This document shows, piece by piece, positions 16,755 to 25,393 of a DNA stretch of 64,000 nucleotides; position 1 is the first letter of the stretch, and each line of letters begins with the position of its first letter. The notes under the pieces are model-generated. The model made no database searches. It saw nothing but the letters and a program-made list of their open reading frames with translations, and had not been told where the DNA came from. Location: NCBI RefSeq assembly GCF_008373755.1, contig NZ_VUJV01000001.1, positions 434,001 to 498,000 of the forward strand. The letters are read 5' to 3'. A program made the translations under genes and the position numbers. This stretch comes from Nocardioides humilatus. GTDB lineage: Bacteria > Actinomycetota > Actinomycetes > Propionibacteriales > Nocardioidaceae.

Positions 16755-18149
16755 TCAGTCCTCCGTGGACTCCTCGGCGGGGGCCTCCTCGGCCGCCTCC
16801 TCCGAGGCCTCGGCCTCGGGGTCGCCGATGGTGCCGTCGGGGCGCAGGTTCTTCAGCTCGACGACGTTGCCGGCCGCGTCCTTGACGATCGCGCCCTCGA
16901 CGAGCAGCGCAAGCGCCTTGCCGCGACGGATCTCCTGGACCATCTCGGGCACGTGGTTGTGCTCGAGCATGTGGTTGACGAACTCCTGCGGGTCCTGGCC
17001 GGACTGCTGGGCACGACGCACCATGTGCTGGGTCAGCTCGCCCTGGTCGACGCCGATCTCGTCCTTGTCGGCGATCTCGTCGAGCAGGAACTGCGCGGCG
17101 ACCGCGTCACGGACGCGACGCTCGAGCTCGGCCTCGAACTCGTCCTGCGTCTGGCTCTCCTCCTCGAGGTACTTCTCGAGGGTCATGCCGGCGTAAGCGA
17201 GCTGCTGCTCGACGCTCTGACGACGGGCGTTGAGCTCCTCGGTCAGGATCGACTCGGGCAGCGGGATCTCTACCTTCTCGAGCAGCGCCTCGAGGACGGC
17301 GTCACGAGCGGCAGCGGCCTGCTCGAGGCGCTTGCCGCGGGTGAGCCGCTCGCGCACGTCGGCGTTGAGGTCGCCGATGGTGTCGAACTCCGAGGCCATC
17401 TGGGCGAAGTCGTCGTCGAGCTCGGGGAGCTCCTGCTCCTGCACCTGGGTGACCGTGACGGCCACCTCGACGTCCTCGCCGACCAGGTCGCCGTTGACGA
17501 GCTGGGAGGTGAAGACCTTGTCGTCGCCGGCGGACAGGCCGACGAGCGCCTCGTCGAGGCCGTCGATCATGCCGCCGCGGCCGACCTGGTAGGAGAAGCC
17601 GGTGATCTCGGCGCCGTCGACGACCTCGCCGTCGCGGGTCGCCTTGAGGTCGAGGACCACGAAGTCGTCGTCCTTGGCCGGACGCTCGACGTCGAGGAGG
17701 GTCGCGAACCGCGTGCGGAGCGCGTCGACCTGCTCGGTGACGTCCTCATCGGTGACCTCGAAGGACTCGACCTCGGCCTCGAGACCGTCGGTGTCGGGCA
17801 CCGTGATCTCCGGCTTGATGTCGACCTCGGCGGTGAACTCGAGGGGGCCTTCGTCGTCGTACTTCAAGACCTCGACCTCGGGCTGCGCCAGCGGCGTCAG
17901 GTCGTTGGCCTGCAGGGCCTCGATGTACTTGGTGCCGAGGATGTCGTTGAGGGCCTCGTCACGCGCAGCACCAGGGAACTGGCGCTCGATGACCGCCGGC
18001 GGGACCTTGCCGCGACGGAAACCGGGGATGTTGATCTGCTGCGCGATCTTCTGGTACGCCGCGTCGAGGCTCGGCTTGAGCTCCTCGAAGGGCACCTCGA
18101 CAGTCAGCTTGGCCCTGGTCGGGCTCAAGGTCTCGACGGCGCTCTTCAC
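16755..18149 (-). CDS. tig: Trigger factor
   Basis: 464 aa from GTG 18149, with AAGGAG 8 bases upstream. Ribosome-bound chaperone and peptidyl-prolyl isomerase. The N-terminal ribosome-binding domain has the signature INIPGFRRGKVPPAVIERQF; the FKBP-like domain follows (FSYQVGRGGMIDGLDEALVGL), then the helical C-terminal arms. The last 20 or so residues form a Glu-rich tail (EASEEAAEEAPAEESTED) common in actinobacterial trigger factors. Downstream of tRNA-Gly and tRNA-Pro genes in the same direction. Confidence 0.96.
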   Translation of the reverse strand: MKSAVETLSPTRAKLTVEVPFEELKPSLDAAYQKIAQQINIPGFRRGKVPPAVIERQFPGAARDEALNDILGTKYIEALQANDLTPLAQPEVEVLKYDDEGPLEFTAEVDIKPEITVPDTDGLEAEVESFEVTDEDVTEQVDALRTRFATLLDVERPAKDDDFVVLDLKATRDGEVVDGAEITGFSYQVGRGGMIDGLDEALVGLSAGDDKVFTSQLVNGDLVGEDVEVAVTVTQVQEQELPELDDDFAQMASEFDTIGDLNADVRERLTRGKRLEQAAAARDAVLEALLEKVEIPLPESILTEELNARRQSVEQQLAYAGMTLEKYLEEESQTQDEFEAELERRVRDAVAAQFLLDEIADKDEIGVDQGELTQHMVRRAQQSGQDPQEFVNHMLEHNHVPEMVQEIRRGKALALLVEGAIVKDAAGNVVELKNLRPDGTIGDPEAEASEEAAEEAPAEESTED

Positions 18150-18181
18150 AGGCTTTCTCCTTCAATGAATGTGGTGATGCG

Positions 18182-18254
18182 TCGGGGCGACAGGACTCGA
18201 ACCTGCGATCTCCTGCTCCCAAAGCAGGCGCGCTAGCCACTACGCTACGCCCCG
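18182..18254 (-). tRNA. tRNA-Pro (TGG)
   Basis: 73 nt. Acceptor stem CGGGGCG/CGCCCCG with the C1-G72 pair and A73 expected for bacterial proline tRNA. The anticodon arm CCTGC-TTTGGGA-GCAGG gives anticodon TGG. T-arm with GGTTCGAGTCC. The CCA end is not encoded. Confidence 0.96.
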
Positions 18255-18304
18255 CCAAGAGGCCTTCGCCGATCCCCCTTTTGGGGTCGCCGCAGGCTCC
18301 TTGG

Positions 18305-18375
18305 AGCGGATGACGGGAATCGAACCCGCGTAGCCAGTTTGGAAGACTGGGGCTCTACCATTGAGCTACATCCGC
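18305..18375 (-). tRNA. tRNA-Gly (TCC)
   Basis: 71 nt. Acceptor stem GCGGATG/CATCCGC. The anticodon arm CCAGT-CTTCCAA-ACTGG gives anticodon TCC. D-loop AATGGTAGAG and T-arm GGTTCGATTCC are normal. CCA is not encoded. It lies 50 bases upstream of tRNA-Pro in the same orientation. Confidence 0.96.
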
Positions 18376-18449
18376 GCGCGTGGAAACGCGGATGTCATGG
18401 TGCCACAGGAGGGACGGCCCGCCCCAACCGGCAGGTGTTCCTGGACCTT

Positions 18450-18490
18450 GGTTTCGAGGCTCGCTCTGCTCGCACCTCAACCAGCGGGTG
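18450..18490. repeat. Dispersed intergenic repeat, REP-like
   Basis: GGTTTCGAGGCTCGC followed by a mirrored CTCGCACCTCAACC and CAGCGGGTG. The arms GGTT..GAGG and CCTC..AACC are complementary. Same general type as 12190-12246. It sits just beyond the stop of the phosphatase gene and may also act as its terminator. Confidence 0.5.
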
Positions 18491-18492
18491 CC

Positions 18493-19242
18493 TCAGCGGC
18501 GGTGGACCAGCAGCAGGGCACGGTCGTCGTCGCGCGAGCCCACCTTGGCCGCCAACCGCTCGGCGAGGCCGTCGAACGAGCGCCGGAAGAGATGCTCGGC
18601 CACGCCGAGCATCTCGTCGATGCCCAGCTCGATGTCGCGGCGCGGTTCCTCGACCATCCCGTCGGTGTAGAGGAGCAGGGCGTCACCCGAGGTCAGCCGG
18701 CCGCCTGCGGGGTCGTAGGACACCCCTTCGATGAGCCCGAGCACAGGCCCCTCAGTCTTGATGACGTGCCAGCGACCCGAACCGGCCGACCGCACGACCG
18801 GGGGCGGGTGCCCCGCCGTTCGCAGCTGGTAGTCGCCCGTCTCGAGATCAAGAGAGAGATGGACGGCGGTCGCGAACCCCTCCTCCCAGTCCCGCTGGAG
18901 CAGGTAGTCGTTGGCGGCCGGCAGGAACTGGTCGGGCGGTAGAGCGCCGAGGAGGCCGCCCATCGCACCGGAGAGCTGCAGGGCGCGGGTGCCCGCTGCC
19001 TCGCCCTTGCCCGAGACGTCGACGACGGCCACCTCGAGCCGACGTCCGTCGGCACGCGTCGTCGCCACCACGAAGTCGCCGGCGAAGGGCGAACCGCCCG
19101 CCGAGGACAGCGCTGACTCCACCAGCCAACTGTCGGGGAGCTTCGGAATGGTGCCCTGAGCGAGGATCCGGTCGCGAAGGTCGACGAGCATCGACTCGCC
19201 CCGCCGGCCGATCCCGAGCCGGCTCCGGCGCCAAGGCATCAT
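18493..19242 (-). CDS. SpoIIE/RsbU-type PP2C serine phosphatase
   Basis: 249 aa from ATG 19242, which overlaps the stop of the upstream glycosylase gene as ATGA, so it is translationally coupled. It is a bare PP2C-like SpoIIE domain: GDFVV near residue 60, VVDVSGKGEAAG, AGHPPPVV, GDALLLYTDGMVEEPR and DDRALLLVHRR, the ordered metal-binding and structural motifs of RsbU-class phosphatases. Such enzymes dephosphorylate anti-anti-sigma factors or related STAS proteins. No PAS, GAF or membrane sensor domain is attached, so input would come from a partner protein. Confidence 0.88.
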   Translation of the reverse strand: MMPWRRSRLGIGRRGESMLVDLRDRILAQGTIPKLPDSWLVESALSSAGGSPFAGDFVVATTRADGRRLEVAVVDVSGKGEAAGTRALQLSGAMGGLLGALPPDQFLPAANDYLLQRDWEEGFATAVHLSLDLETGDYQLRTAGHPPPVVRSAGSGRWHVIKTEGPVLGLIEGVSYDPAGGRLTSGDALLLYTDGMVEEPRRDIELGIDEMLGVAEHLFRRSFDGLAERLAAKVGSRDDDRALLLVHRR

Positions 19243-20081
19243 CCGGCGGCCCTCGATCGGAAGGTCGGCTGGCAGCGGCTGCACCAGAACAGGTTGCGTC
19301 CGCCGAGCACCTGGGTGCGGACAGGACGGTCGCAGACGTGGCACGGCTGCGAGGTCCGCCGGTAGACGTAGACCTCTCCCCCGTGGTCGTCCTTGCGGGG
19401 AGGTCGACCCATGGCCTCGGGCGTGTGCTCGGGTCGGACCGTGTCGATCGTGCCGCTCCGGACGCCGTCGTGCATCAGGTCGACGAGATCGGCCCACATG
19501 GCCCGCCACTGCCCGACGCGAAGGGTGCGACCCGGGCGGAGCGGATGGATCCGGTGCCGGAAGAGCAGCTCGGCGCGGTAGACGTTGCCGACGCCGGCGA
19601 CCACCGCCTGGTCCATGAGGAGCGTGCCGATCGGCGCCGCGCTGCGGCTGATGCGCGCCCACGCCCGATCAGGGTCGGCGTCGGGCCGGAGCGGGTCGGG
19701 CCCGGTGCGCGCGACGATCGCGTCGCGCTCGGCCGTCGTGAGCAACGCGCACGCGGTGGCGCCCCGAAGGTCGCCGTAGGCCTTGCCGTCGACCCGGACG
19801 ATGCGCAGGCGAACCTGCCCGACCGGCAACGGGACCTCGTCGACCGGGTCGTGGATGTCGAACGTGCCGTAGAGCCCGAGGTGGACGTGGACGAAGCGAC
19901 CGACCCCGAAGTCGATGAAGAGGTGCTTGCCCCAGGTCTCCGCGCCCAGGACCACGGCACCGTCGAGCTGCGCCGCGGAGTCGGCGAAGCGCCCTTGCGG
20001 ACTGCCGACGCGGACCTGCTGGTCACCGAAGACGTCGGAGACCTGCCGGGCGAGCCGGTGGAGGGTGTGCCCCTCAGGCAT
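19239..20081 (-). CDS. Fpg/Nei family DNA glycosylase
   Basis: 280 aa. The N-terminus MPEGHTLHRLARQ has the catalytic Pro2 and Glu3; the H-x-H-L-G-L-Y-G strand and the H2TH region (DQAVVAGVGNVYRAELLFRHRIHP) follow. The C-terminal zinc finger is C-x2-C...C-x2-C (CHVCDRP / CSRC). MPEGHT and the overall spacing favour the Nei (endonuclease VIII, oxidised pyrimidine) branch over Fpg. Base excision repair. Overlaps rpiB by about 8 bases upstream and the phosphatase gene downstream. Confidence 0.9.
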   Translation of the reverse strand: MPEGHTLHRLARQVSDVFGDQQVRVGSPQGRFADSAAQLDGAVVLGAETWGKHLFIDFGVGRFVHVHLGLYGTFDIHDPVDEVPLPVGQVRLRIVRVDGKAYGDLRGATACALLTTAERDAIVARTGPDPLRPDADPDRAWARISRSAAPIGTLLMDQAVVAGVGNVYRAELLFRHRIHPLRPGRTLRVGQWRAMWADLVDLMHDGVRSGTIDTVRPEHTPEAMGRPPRKDDHGGEVYVYRRTSQPCHVCDRPVRTQVLGGRNLFWCSRCQPTFRSRAAG

Positions 20082-20580
20082 CGGTGGCCGGCTGCGCCGA
20101 CGCGGGCAGCGGCGGGAGCTCGCCGGTGGTCTCGTAGGACGACATCTGGCCGATCCGGCGGACGTGGCGCTCGTCGCCGGGGAAGGGCGTGGTCAAGAAG
20201 ACCTCGACCAAGCGGGTCAGCTCGTCGAGGGGGTGCATGCGGCCACCGACGGCGACCACCCAGGCGTCGTTGTGCTCGCGGGCGAGCGAAGCGGTGTCCT
20301 CGGACCAGGCGAGGGCCGCGCGGACGCCCTTGACCTTGTTGGCCGCGATCTGCTCGCCGTTGCCCGAACCGCCGATGACGACACCGAGGCTGTCGAGCCC
20401 GGCGGCGCGGTCAGCTACGACGCCCTCAGCGGCGCGCAGGCAGAAGACCGGGTAGTCGTCGAGCGCGTCGTAGACGAAGGGTCCGTGGTCGACCGGCTCG
20501 TAACCGTGCTCGGTGAGCCACTGGACGAGGTGGCTCTTGAGCTCGAGGCCGGCGTGGTCGCAACCGAGATGCACGCGCAT
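20074..20580 (-). CDS. rpiB: Ribose-5-phosphate isomerase B
   Basis: 168 aa from ATG 20580, preferred over ATG 20589 because GGGAGG lies 8 bases upstream of it. Interconverts ribose 5-phosphate and ribulose 5-phosphate. The LacA/RpiB fold shows MRVHLGCDHAGLELK at the N-terminus and VVIGGSGNGEQIAANK with the Ser/Gly loop of actinobacterial RpiB. The C-terminal tail is Pro/Ala-rich and variable. First gene of the coupled rpiB-nei-phosphatase set. Confidence 0.92.
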   Translation of the reverse strand: MRVHLGCDHAGLELKSHLVQWLTEHGYEPVDHGPFVYDALDDYPVFCLRAAEGVVADRAAGLDSLGVVIGGSGNGEQIAANKVKGVRAALAWSEDTASLAREHNDAWVVAVGGRMHPLDELTRLVEVFLTTPFPGDERHVRRIGQMSSYETTGELPPLPASAQPATDA

Positions 20581-20596
20581 GGGCGTCATCCTCCCA

Positions 20597-21964
20597 TCAG
20601 AAGTGGTGGAGGCGCCGCGCGGCCTCGGCCACCGAACCGCTCATCGACGGGTAGACCGTGAAGGCGTGCGACAGCTGGTCGGCGGTCAGCGACTCCGCCA
20701 CCGCCAGGGAGAGCGGGTGGATCAGCTCGCTGGCACGCGGACCGACGACGACCCCGCCCACGACGATCCCGGTGCCGGGACGGCAGAACACCTTCACGAA
20801 ACCGTCGCGCACCCCCTGCATCTTGGCCCGCGCGTTGCCCGAGAGCGGCAGCATCACGGTCTCGGCCTGGATCTCCCCTGCGTCGATCGCCTGCTGCGAC
20901 CAGCCGACAGTGGCGATCTCGGGCGAGGTGAAGACGTTGGAGGAGACCTGCTTGAGGTCGAGCGGGGCCACGCTGTCGCCCAGGAAGTGCCACATCGCGA
21001 TCCGGCCCTGCATCGCGGCGACCGACGCCAGCATGAGGACGCCCGTGCAGTCGCCGGCCGAGTAGACGCCGCGCGCCGACGTACGCGACACCCGGTCGAC
21101 CTTGATGAAGCCGCCGTCGTCGGTGATGACACCGGCCCCCTCGAGGCCGATGTCGGCGGTGTTGGGGATCGAGCCGAGCGCCAGCACGCAGTGGGAGCCC
21201 TGGACCTCGCGGCCGTCGGTGAGCCGCACGGTCACGACATCGCCCGCGCGGGTGACCGACTCCATCCGCGACTGCGACAGCACGTTCATGCCGCGCCGGG
21301 TGAGTACGTCCTCGAGGACCTGGGCCGCGTCGGCGTCCTCGCCCGGCAGCACCCGGTCGCGGGAGGAGACGAGCGTGACCGGGATGCCGAGGGACAGGTA
21401 GGCACTCGCGAACTCCGCGCCCGTCACGCCCGAGCCGACCACGATCAGCTCGGTGGGCACCTCGGTGAGGTCGTAGACCTGCTCCCACGTCAGGATCCGC
21501 TCGCCGTCGGGCATCGCGCTCGGCAGGGTGCGCGGAGCGGCTCCCGTCGCGATGAGTACGGCGTCGGCCGGGATCGTCTCGGTGCCGCCATCGGTCAGGT
21601 CCGCCACCACGGCGCCGGGCCCGTCCAGTCGGCCGCGGCCGCGCACCACCCGCACCCCGTCACGCTCCATGCGCTCGGCGATGTCGGCGGACTGCGCGGT
21701 CGCCAGCCTCTTCACGCGCTCGTTGACCTGCATCAGGTCGACCGTCGGCGGGTCGCTGAGGATCCCGAGCTCGCCGGCCGCGGCGTATTCGGTCATCACC
21801 TCGGCCGTGGCGATCAGGGTCTTGCTCGGCACGCAGTCGGTGAGGACCGCGGAGCCGCCGAGACCATCGGTGTCGACGACGGTCACGTCGGCCCCGAGCT
21901 GGGTCGCGACGAGCGCGGACTCGTAGCCTCCGGGACCTCCGCCGATGATCACCACGCGCGACAT
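20597..21964 (-). CDS. lpdA: NAD(P)H-quinone dehydrogenase, LpdA type
   Basis: 455 aa flavoprotein disulfide reductase homologue. MSRVVIIGGGPGGYESALVA binds FAD and VVGSGVTGAEFASAYLSLG binds NAD(P). The redox motif is replaced: GGSAVLTDCVPSKTLIA retains only one Cys where lipoamide dehydrogenase has C-x4-C, as in M. tuberculosis LpdA (Rv3303c), which reduces quinones and not lipoamide. The C-terminal HAFTVYPSMSGSVAEAARRL lacks the HP-T catalytic His-Glu arrangement of true E3. Located 9 bases downstream of the lpd stop, so probably co-transcribed with it. Confidence 0.9.
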   Translation of the reverse strand: MSRVVIIGGGPGGYESALVATQLGADVTVVDTDGLGGSAVLTDCVPSKTLIATAEVMTEYAAAGELGILSDPPTVDLMQVNERVKRLATAQSADIAERMERDGVRVVRGRGRLDGPGAVVADLTDGGTETIPADAVLIATGAAPRTLPSAMPDGERILTWEQVYDLTEVPTELIVVGSGVTGAEFASAYLSLGIPVTLVSSRDRVLPGEDADAAQVLEDVLTRRGMNVLSQSRMESVTRAGDVVTVRLTDGREVQGSHCVLALGSIPNTADIGLEGAGVITDDGGFIKVDRVSRTSARGVYSAGDCTGVLMLASVAAMQGRIAMWHFLGDSVAPLDLKQVSSNVFTSPEIATVGWSQQAIDAGEIQAETVMLPLSGNARAKMQGVRDGFVKVFCRPGTGIVVGGVVVGPRASELIHPLSLAVAESLTADQLSHAFTVYPSMSGSVAEAARRLHHF

Positions 21965-21973
21965 GGCGCTACC

Positions 21974-23389
21974 TCAGAGGTTGATCATGTGGCCGGCGAT
22001 CCCGTGGATCGCCTCCTTGACGGCCTCGGTGAGCGTTGGGTGCGCGAACACGTTGCGCCCGATCTCGTCGGCCGTCAGGTCCCACTTCTGGGCCAGTGTC
22101 AGCGCCGGCAGCAGCTCGGTGACGTCGGGGCCGATCATGTGGGCGCCGAGGATCTCGTTGTGCTCGGCGTCGGCCACGATCTTCACGAAGCCGACCGCCT
22201 CGCCGAGGCCCTGCGCCTTGCCGTTGGCGGAGAAGGGGAAGGTGGCCGTCTTGACGTCGTAGCCCTTGTCCTTGGCCTGCTGCTCGCTGTAGCCGAACGA
22301 GCCGATCTGCGGCGAGCAGTAGGTCGCTCGCGGCACGAAGTCGTATTCGACGGGCATGGTCTCGGCGCCGCCGATGACCTCCGCGGCGACGATGCCCTGC
22401 GCCTCGGCGACGTGGGCGAGCATCATCTTGCCGGTGCAGTCACCGATGGCGTAGACGCCTTCGACGTTGGTCCGGCAGTACTCGTCGATCGCCACCGCTC
22501 CACGGTCGGTGAGCTGCACACCGGCGGCCTCCAGGCCGTAGCCCTCGACGCGCGGGGCGAAGCCGAAGGCGGCCAGGAACTTGTCGGCCTCGAGCACCTG
22601 CTCCTCCCCACCCGCTGCCGGGGCGATGGTGACGCGCACACCGGAGCCGGTGTCCTCGACCGACTTCACCGCGGTCGAGGTGAGGATCTTCACGCCCAGC
22701 TTCTTGTAGTGCTTGAGCAGCTCCTTGGACACGTCGGCGTCCTCGGTCGGCACGATGCGGTCGAGGAACTCCACGATCGTCACGTCCACGCCGAAGTTCT
22801 TGAGCACGTAGGCGAACTCGACGCCGATGGCGCCGGAGCCACCGATGATCATCGAGCCCGGCAGGTTGGCGTCGAGGATCTGCTCCTCGTAGGTGACGAC
22901 GTTGTCGCTGAGGGTCACGCCCGGCACCAGGCGGACCTGCGCACCGGCGGCGATGATCAGGTTGTCGCAGGTGTAGGCCGTCACGGCGCCGTCGTCGCCG
23001 GCGACGTCGACCGCCAATTTCCCGTTGGATCGCGGGCCGGTGAGCGTGCCCCAGCCGTCGATCTCGGTGATCTTGTTCTTCTTCATCAAGAAGTGGACGC
23101 CCTTGACGATGCCGGCGCTGACCTGGCGCGAGCGCGCGTGGGTCGGACCGAAGGCCATCGTGGCGTCGCCCTCGATGCCGTACTTGTCCTTCTCGTGCTG
23201 CAGCGTGTGCGCGAGCTCGGCGTTCTTCAGCAGCGCCTTGGAGGGGATGCAGCCGACGTTGAGACACACGCCGCCCCAGTACTTCCTCTCCACCACGGCA
23301 ACGGACTTGCCGAGCTGAGCTGCACGGATCGCGGCGACGTAGCCACCGGGGCCGGCACCGAGGACGAGGACATCGAAGTGCGTGGTCAC
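21974..23389 (-). CDS. lpd: Dihydrolipoyl dehydrogenase (E3)
   Basis: 471 aa from GTG 23389. FAD-dependent E3 component of 2-oxoacid dehydrogenase complexes. [15 protein letters not shown] binds FAD; redox-active disulfide Cys42/Cys47 in [16 protein letters not shown] site [17 protein letters not shown]-terminal [15 protein letters not shown] holds the catalytic His-Glu pair. All key residues are present. The GTG is 6 bases after TAGGCT on its strand (leaderless) and its promoter abuts the divergent promoter at 23403. Confidence 0.95.
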   Translation of the reverse strand: MTTHFDVLVLGAGPGGYVAAIRAAQLGKSVAVVERKYWGGVCLNVGCIPSKALLKNAELAHTLQHEKDKYGIEGDATMAFGPTHARSRQVSAGIVKGVHFLMKKNKITEIDGWGTLTGPRSNGKLAVDVAGDDGAVTAYTCDNLIIAAGAQVRLVPGVTLSDNVVTYEEQILDANLPGSMIIGGSGAIGVEFAYVLKNFGVDVTIVEFLDRIVPTEDADVSKELLKHYKKLGVKILTSTAVKSVEDTGSGVRVTIAPAAGGEEQVLEADKFLAAFGFAPRVEGYGLEAAGVQLTDRGAVAIDEYCRTNVEGVYAIGDCTGKMMLAHVAEAQGIVAAEVIGGAETMPVEYDFVPRATYCSPQIGSFGYSEQQAKDKGYDVKTATFPFSANGKAQGLGEAVGFVKIVADAEHNEILGAHMIGPDVTELLPALTLAQKWDLTADEIGRNVFAHPTLTEAVKEAIHGIAGHMINL

Positions 23390-23395
23390 GGGGGG

Positions 23396-23408
23396 AGCCT
23401 ACTAACCT
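23396..23408. promoter_or_regulatory. Back-to-back divergent leaderless promoters (lpd / cyclotransferase-like gene)
   Basis: On the minus strand TAGGCT (23396-23401) precedes the lpd GTG by 6 bases. On the plus strand TAACCT (23403-23408) precedes the GTG at 23415 by 6 bases. The two -10 elements are only one base apart, so the two polymerases would occupy overlapping DNA. Confidence 0.55.
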
Positions 23409-23414
23409 GACCCC

Positions 23415-23867
23415 GTGCCCACTTATGCCGCTTACGGGACGAACCTCGACCCGGGGCAGATGGGTGCCCGGTGTCCTCACTCACCGCTCCAGACGACGGG
23501 GTGGCTGACCGGTTGGCGGCTCACCTTCGGGGGCGAGGAGCACGGCTGGGACGGCGCGCTCGCGACCATCGTCCAGGACCCCTTCGAGCAGGTCTTCGTC
23601 GCGCTCTACGACGTCAGCCCGCAGGACGAGGCGGTGCTCGACGAGTGGGAGTCGGCCGATTCGGGGCTCTATCGCAGGACCAAGGTGCGGGTCGCGACGA
23701 TGACCGGGTCGGCGGTCGCCTGGACCTACGTGCTCGACGCCTACGAGGGCGGCCTGCCGTCGGCGTCCTACCTCGGGGTCCTGGCCAACGCGGCCGAGGC
23801 CGCTGACGCCCCCGCCGACTACGTCGCCGAGCTCCGGCGTCGGCCCTGCCGGTCGACCGGTCTCTAG
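23415..23867 (+). CDS. Gamma-glutamylcyclotransferase-like (AIG2/GGCT fold) protein
   Basis: 150 aa from GTG 23415. MPTYAAYGTNLDPGQMGARCP is the Y-G-S/T-N-L motif that binds the gamma-glutamyl group; the catalytic acidic residue is likely one of the Glu in DEAVLDEWESAD. Fits the single-domain GGCT superfamily that releases 5-oxoproline from gamma-glutamyl amines; substrate unknown. It diverges from lpd. Confidence 0.78.
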   Translation: MPTYAAYGTNLDPGQMGARCPHSPLQTTGWLTGWRLTFGGEEHGWDGALATIVQDPFEQVFVALYDVSPQDEAVLDEWESADSGLYRRTKVRVATMTGSAVAWTYVLDAYEGGLPSASYLGVLANAAEAADAPADYVAELRRRPCRSTGL

Positions 23868-23886
23868 GACACTTGACCTGGACCGC

Positions 23887-25374
23887 GTGACCACGAAGGG
23901 TCACGGGCGTTGGACAGGCGTGAGCCCACGCCTTGCCCCTCGCCTCGCCCTCTTCGGCAGCGCCCTCGCGGCTGCGGCCGCCACCTTCGCCCTCGCCACG
24001 CCCCAAGCACCGGCCGAGGTCGTCGCGAAGCCGCACGTCGCCGACTACTCGATGAACGAGACCACCAGCGTGGCTCTGCCGCGCGGGCTCCGCGACGTCA
24101 TGTGGGTCGGCAACAACTGGGACGGCACGGCCAGCATCGTCGATGCCCACACCTACGAGGTTCTCAAGCGCGGCGTCAACCTGATCCCGGACAAGCGCCA
24201 GGAGATCAACGACATCGTCAAGAACCCCGTCGACCTCGCACTCTTCCTCGCCATCAAGTTCGGCCCGGGCGAGGGCCACAACCAGTACGTCGACGACATG
24301 TTCACCACCCGCAACGGCCGCTACCTCGCGGTCTCGCGCCCGAGTTTCGCCGACGTCATCTGGGTCGACATCAAGAAGGCGACCCTCGGCCAGCCCGACG
24401 CCATCGTGCGCGAGCAGCAGATGGACGGCTTCCGGACCGACCACATGGGCCTCTCCCCCGGCGGCACCCGGCTCCTCGTGTCCGACTCGACCTCGCGCCA
24501 AGTGATCGAGTACGCCATGGTCGACCAGACCCTCGCGGACGGCACCGAGGTCGCGATGGGCGACCGGCTGCGGACCTTCGAGTCGGGCGAGACGCCGCAC
24601 GAGAGCAACTACACGACCAACGGCGGCCAGATCTTCCACGCCTCGATCGGCAAGGTCTACACGCCGGGTGACCTCACCGCAGCCCTCGACGCGATCCTCG
24701 ACCCGGTGTCGGACTCCATCAAGGGCGATCGGTGGTTCCAGATCGTCCGGAGCAAGGACTTCAAGATCCTCAAGCGCTGGGACATCGGCGAGGAGCTGGC
24801 CGAGGCCGGCTACCCCAACATGAGCAGCGCCGTACGACCGATGGCGATCGCGCCGGGCTCCCGCTACGTCTACTTCCAGGTCTCGTTCTTCCACGGCTAC
24901 GTCAAGTTCGACACCCAGGCGGCCGACATCAACGGCACCACCGACTACACGCTGCGCGGCATCCCCGAGCCGACCACTGGTCGCGTGCTCGGCATCGTCA
25001 ACCTCGAGAACCGGGTCCCGACCATGCCGCGGGACCTCTACGTCAACGACTCCGCGCACCACGGCCTGTCCATCAACAGCGCCGGCACCACGCTGTGCGT
25101 CGCGGGCACGATGGACGACTACGCCGCGCTCGTGGACGTCGCGACCGGCACGCCGACCTACTACGACGAGGCCTCGACCGGACACGCCTACGAGAAGCCC
25201 TACTGGACGACCGAGGGCCTCGGCGACACGTGCTGGATCTCGCTCAGCGGGAGCGACTCCGTGGCCGTGCTCGACACGACCACCGGCGAGGAGCTCGCGT
25301 TCGAGGGCGTCGGCAACCACCCCCAGCGGGTGCGTCACGGCTACGTGCCCGAGTCGACCATCGCCCAGTGGTGA
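23887..25374 (+). CDS. Secreted YncE-like beta-propeller protein
   Basis: 495 aa from GTG 23887, 19 bases after the preceding gene. The N-terminus has a basic region then a signal-like stretch (LALFGSALAAAAATFALATPQAPA). The mature protein shows repeated propeller strands such as DVMWVGNNWDGTASIVDAHTY, GLSINSAGTTLCVAGTMDDY and WISLSGSDSVAVLDTTTGEE, as in YncE/cytochrome d1-type seven-bladed propellers. No PD40 SPDG repeats as in the large array, so a separate propeller family. Ligand or activity unknown. Confidence 0.72.
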   Translation: MTTKGHGRWTGVSPRLAPRLALFGSALAAAAATFALATPQAPAEVVAKPHVADYSMNETTSVALPRGLRDVMWVGNNWDGTASIVDAHTYEVLKRGVNLIPDKRQEINDIVKNPVDLALFLAIKFGPGEGHNQYVDDMFTTRNGRYLAVSRPSFADVIWVDIKKATLGQPDAIVREQQMDGFRTDHMGLSPGGTRLLVSDSTSRQVIEYAMVDQTLADGTEVAMGDRLRTFESGETPHESNYTTNGGQIFHASIGKVYTPGDLTAALDAILDPVSDSIKGDRWFQIVRSKDFKILKRWDIGEELAEAGYPNMSSAVRPMAIAPGSRYVYFQVSFFHGYVKFDTQAADINGTTDYTLRGIPEPTTGRVLGIVNLENRVPTMPRDLYVNDSAHHGLSINSAGTTLCVAGTMDDYAALVDVATGTPTYYDEASTGHAYEKPYWTTEGLGDTCWISLSGSDSVAVLDTTTGEELAFEGVGNHPQRVRHGYVPESTIAQW

Positions 25375-25381
25375 TCGCGCA

Positions 25382-25387
25382 TAGGGT
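25382..25387 (+). promoter_or_regulatory. Candidate -10 (TAGGGT) for purine nucleoside phosphorylase
   Basis: TAGGGT is followed by exactly 6 bases and the GTG at 25394, giving a leaderless arrangement just after the upstream stop codon. It lets the phosphorylase be expressed apart from the propeller gene. Confidence 0.5.
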
Positions 25388-25393
25388 GTGCGC

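Noticed and set aside
15061-17196. 711-codon plus-strand frame over the hydrolase and tig
   Set aside because: Spans two well supported minus-strand genes and the terminator between them; no domain.
20513-23410. 965-codon plus-strand frame over lpdA and lpd
   Set aside because: Shadow of two flavoprotein genes; composition typical of antisense frames in this DNA.
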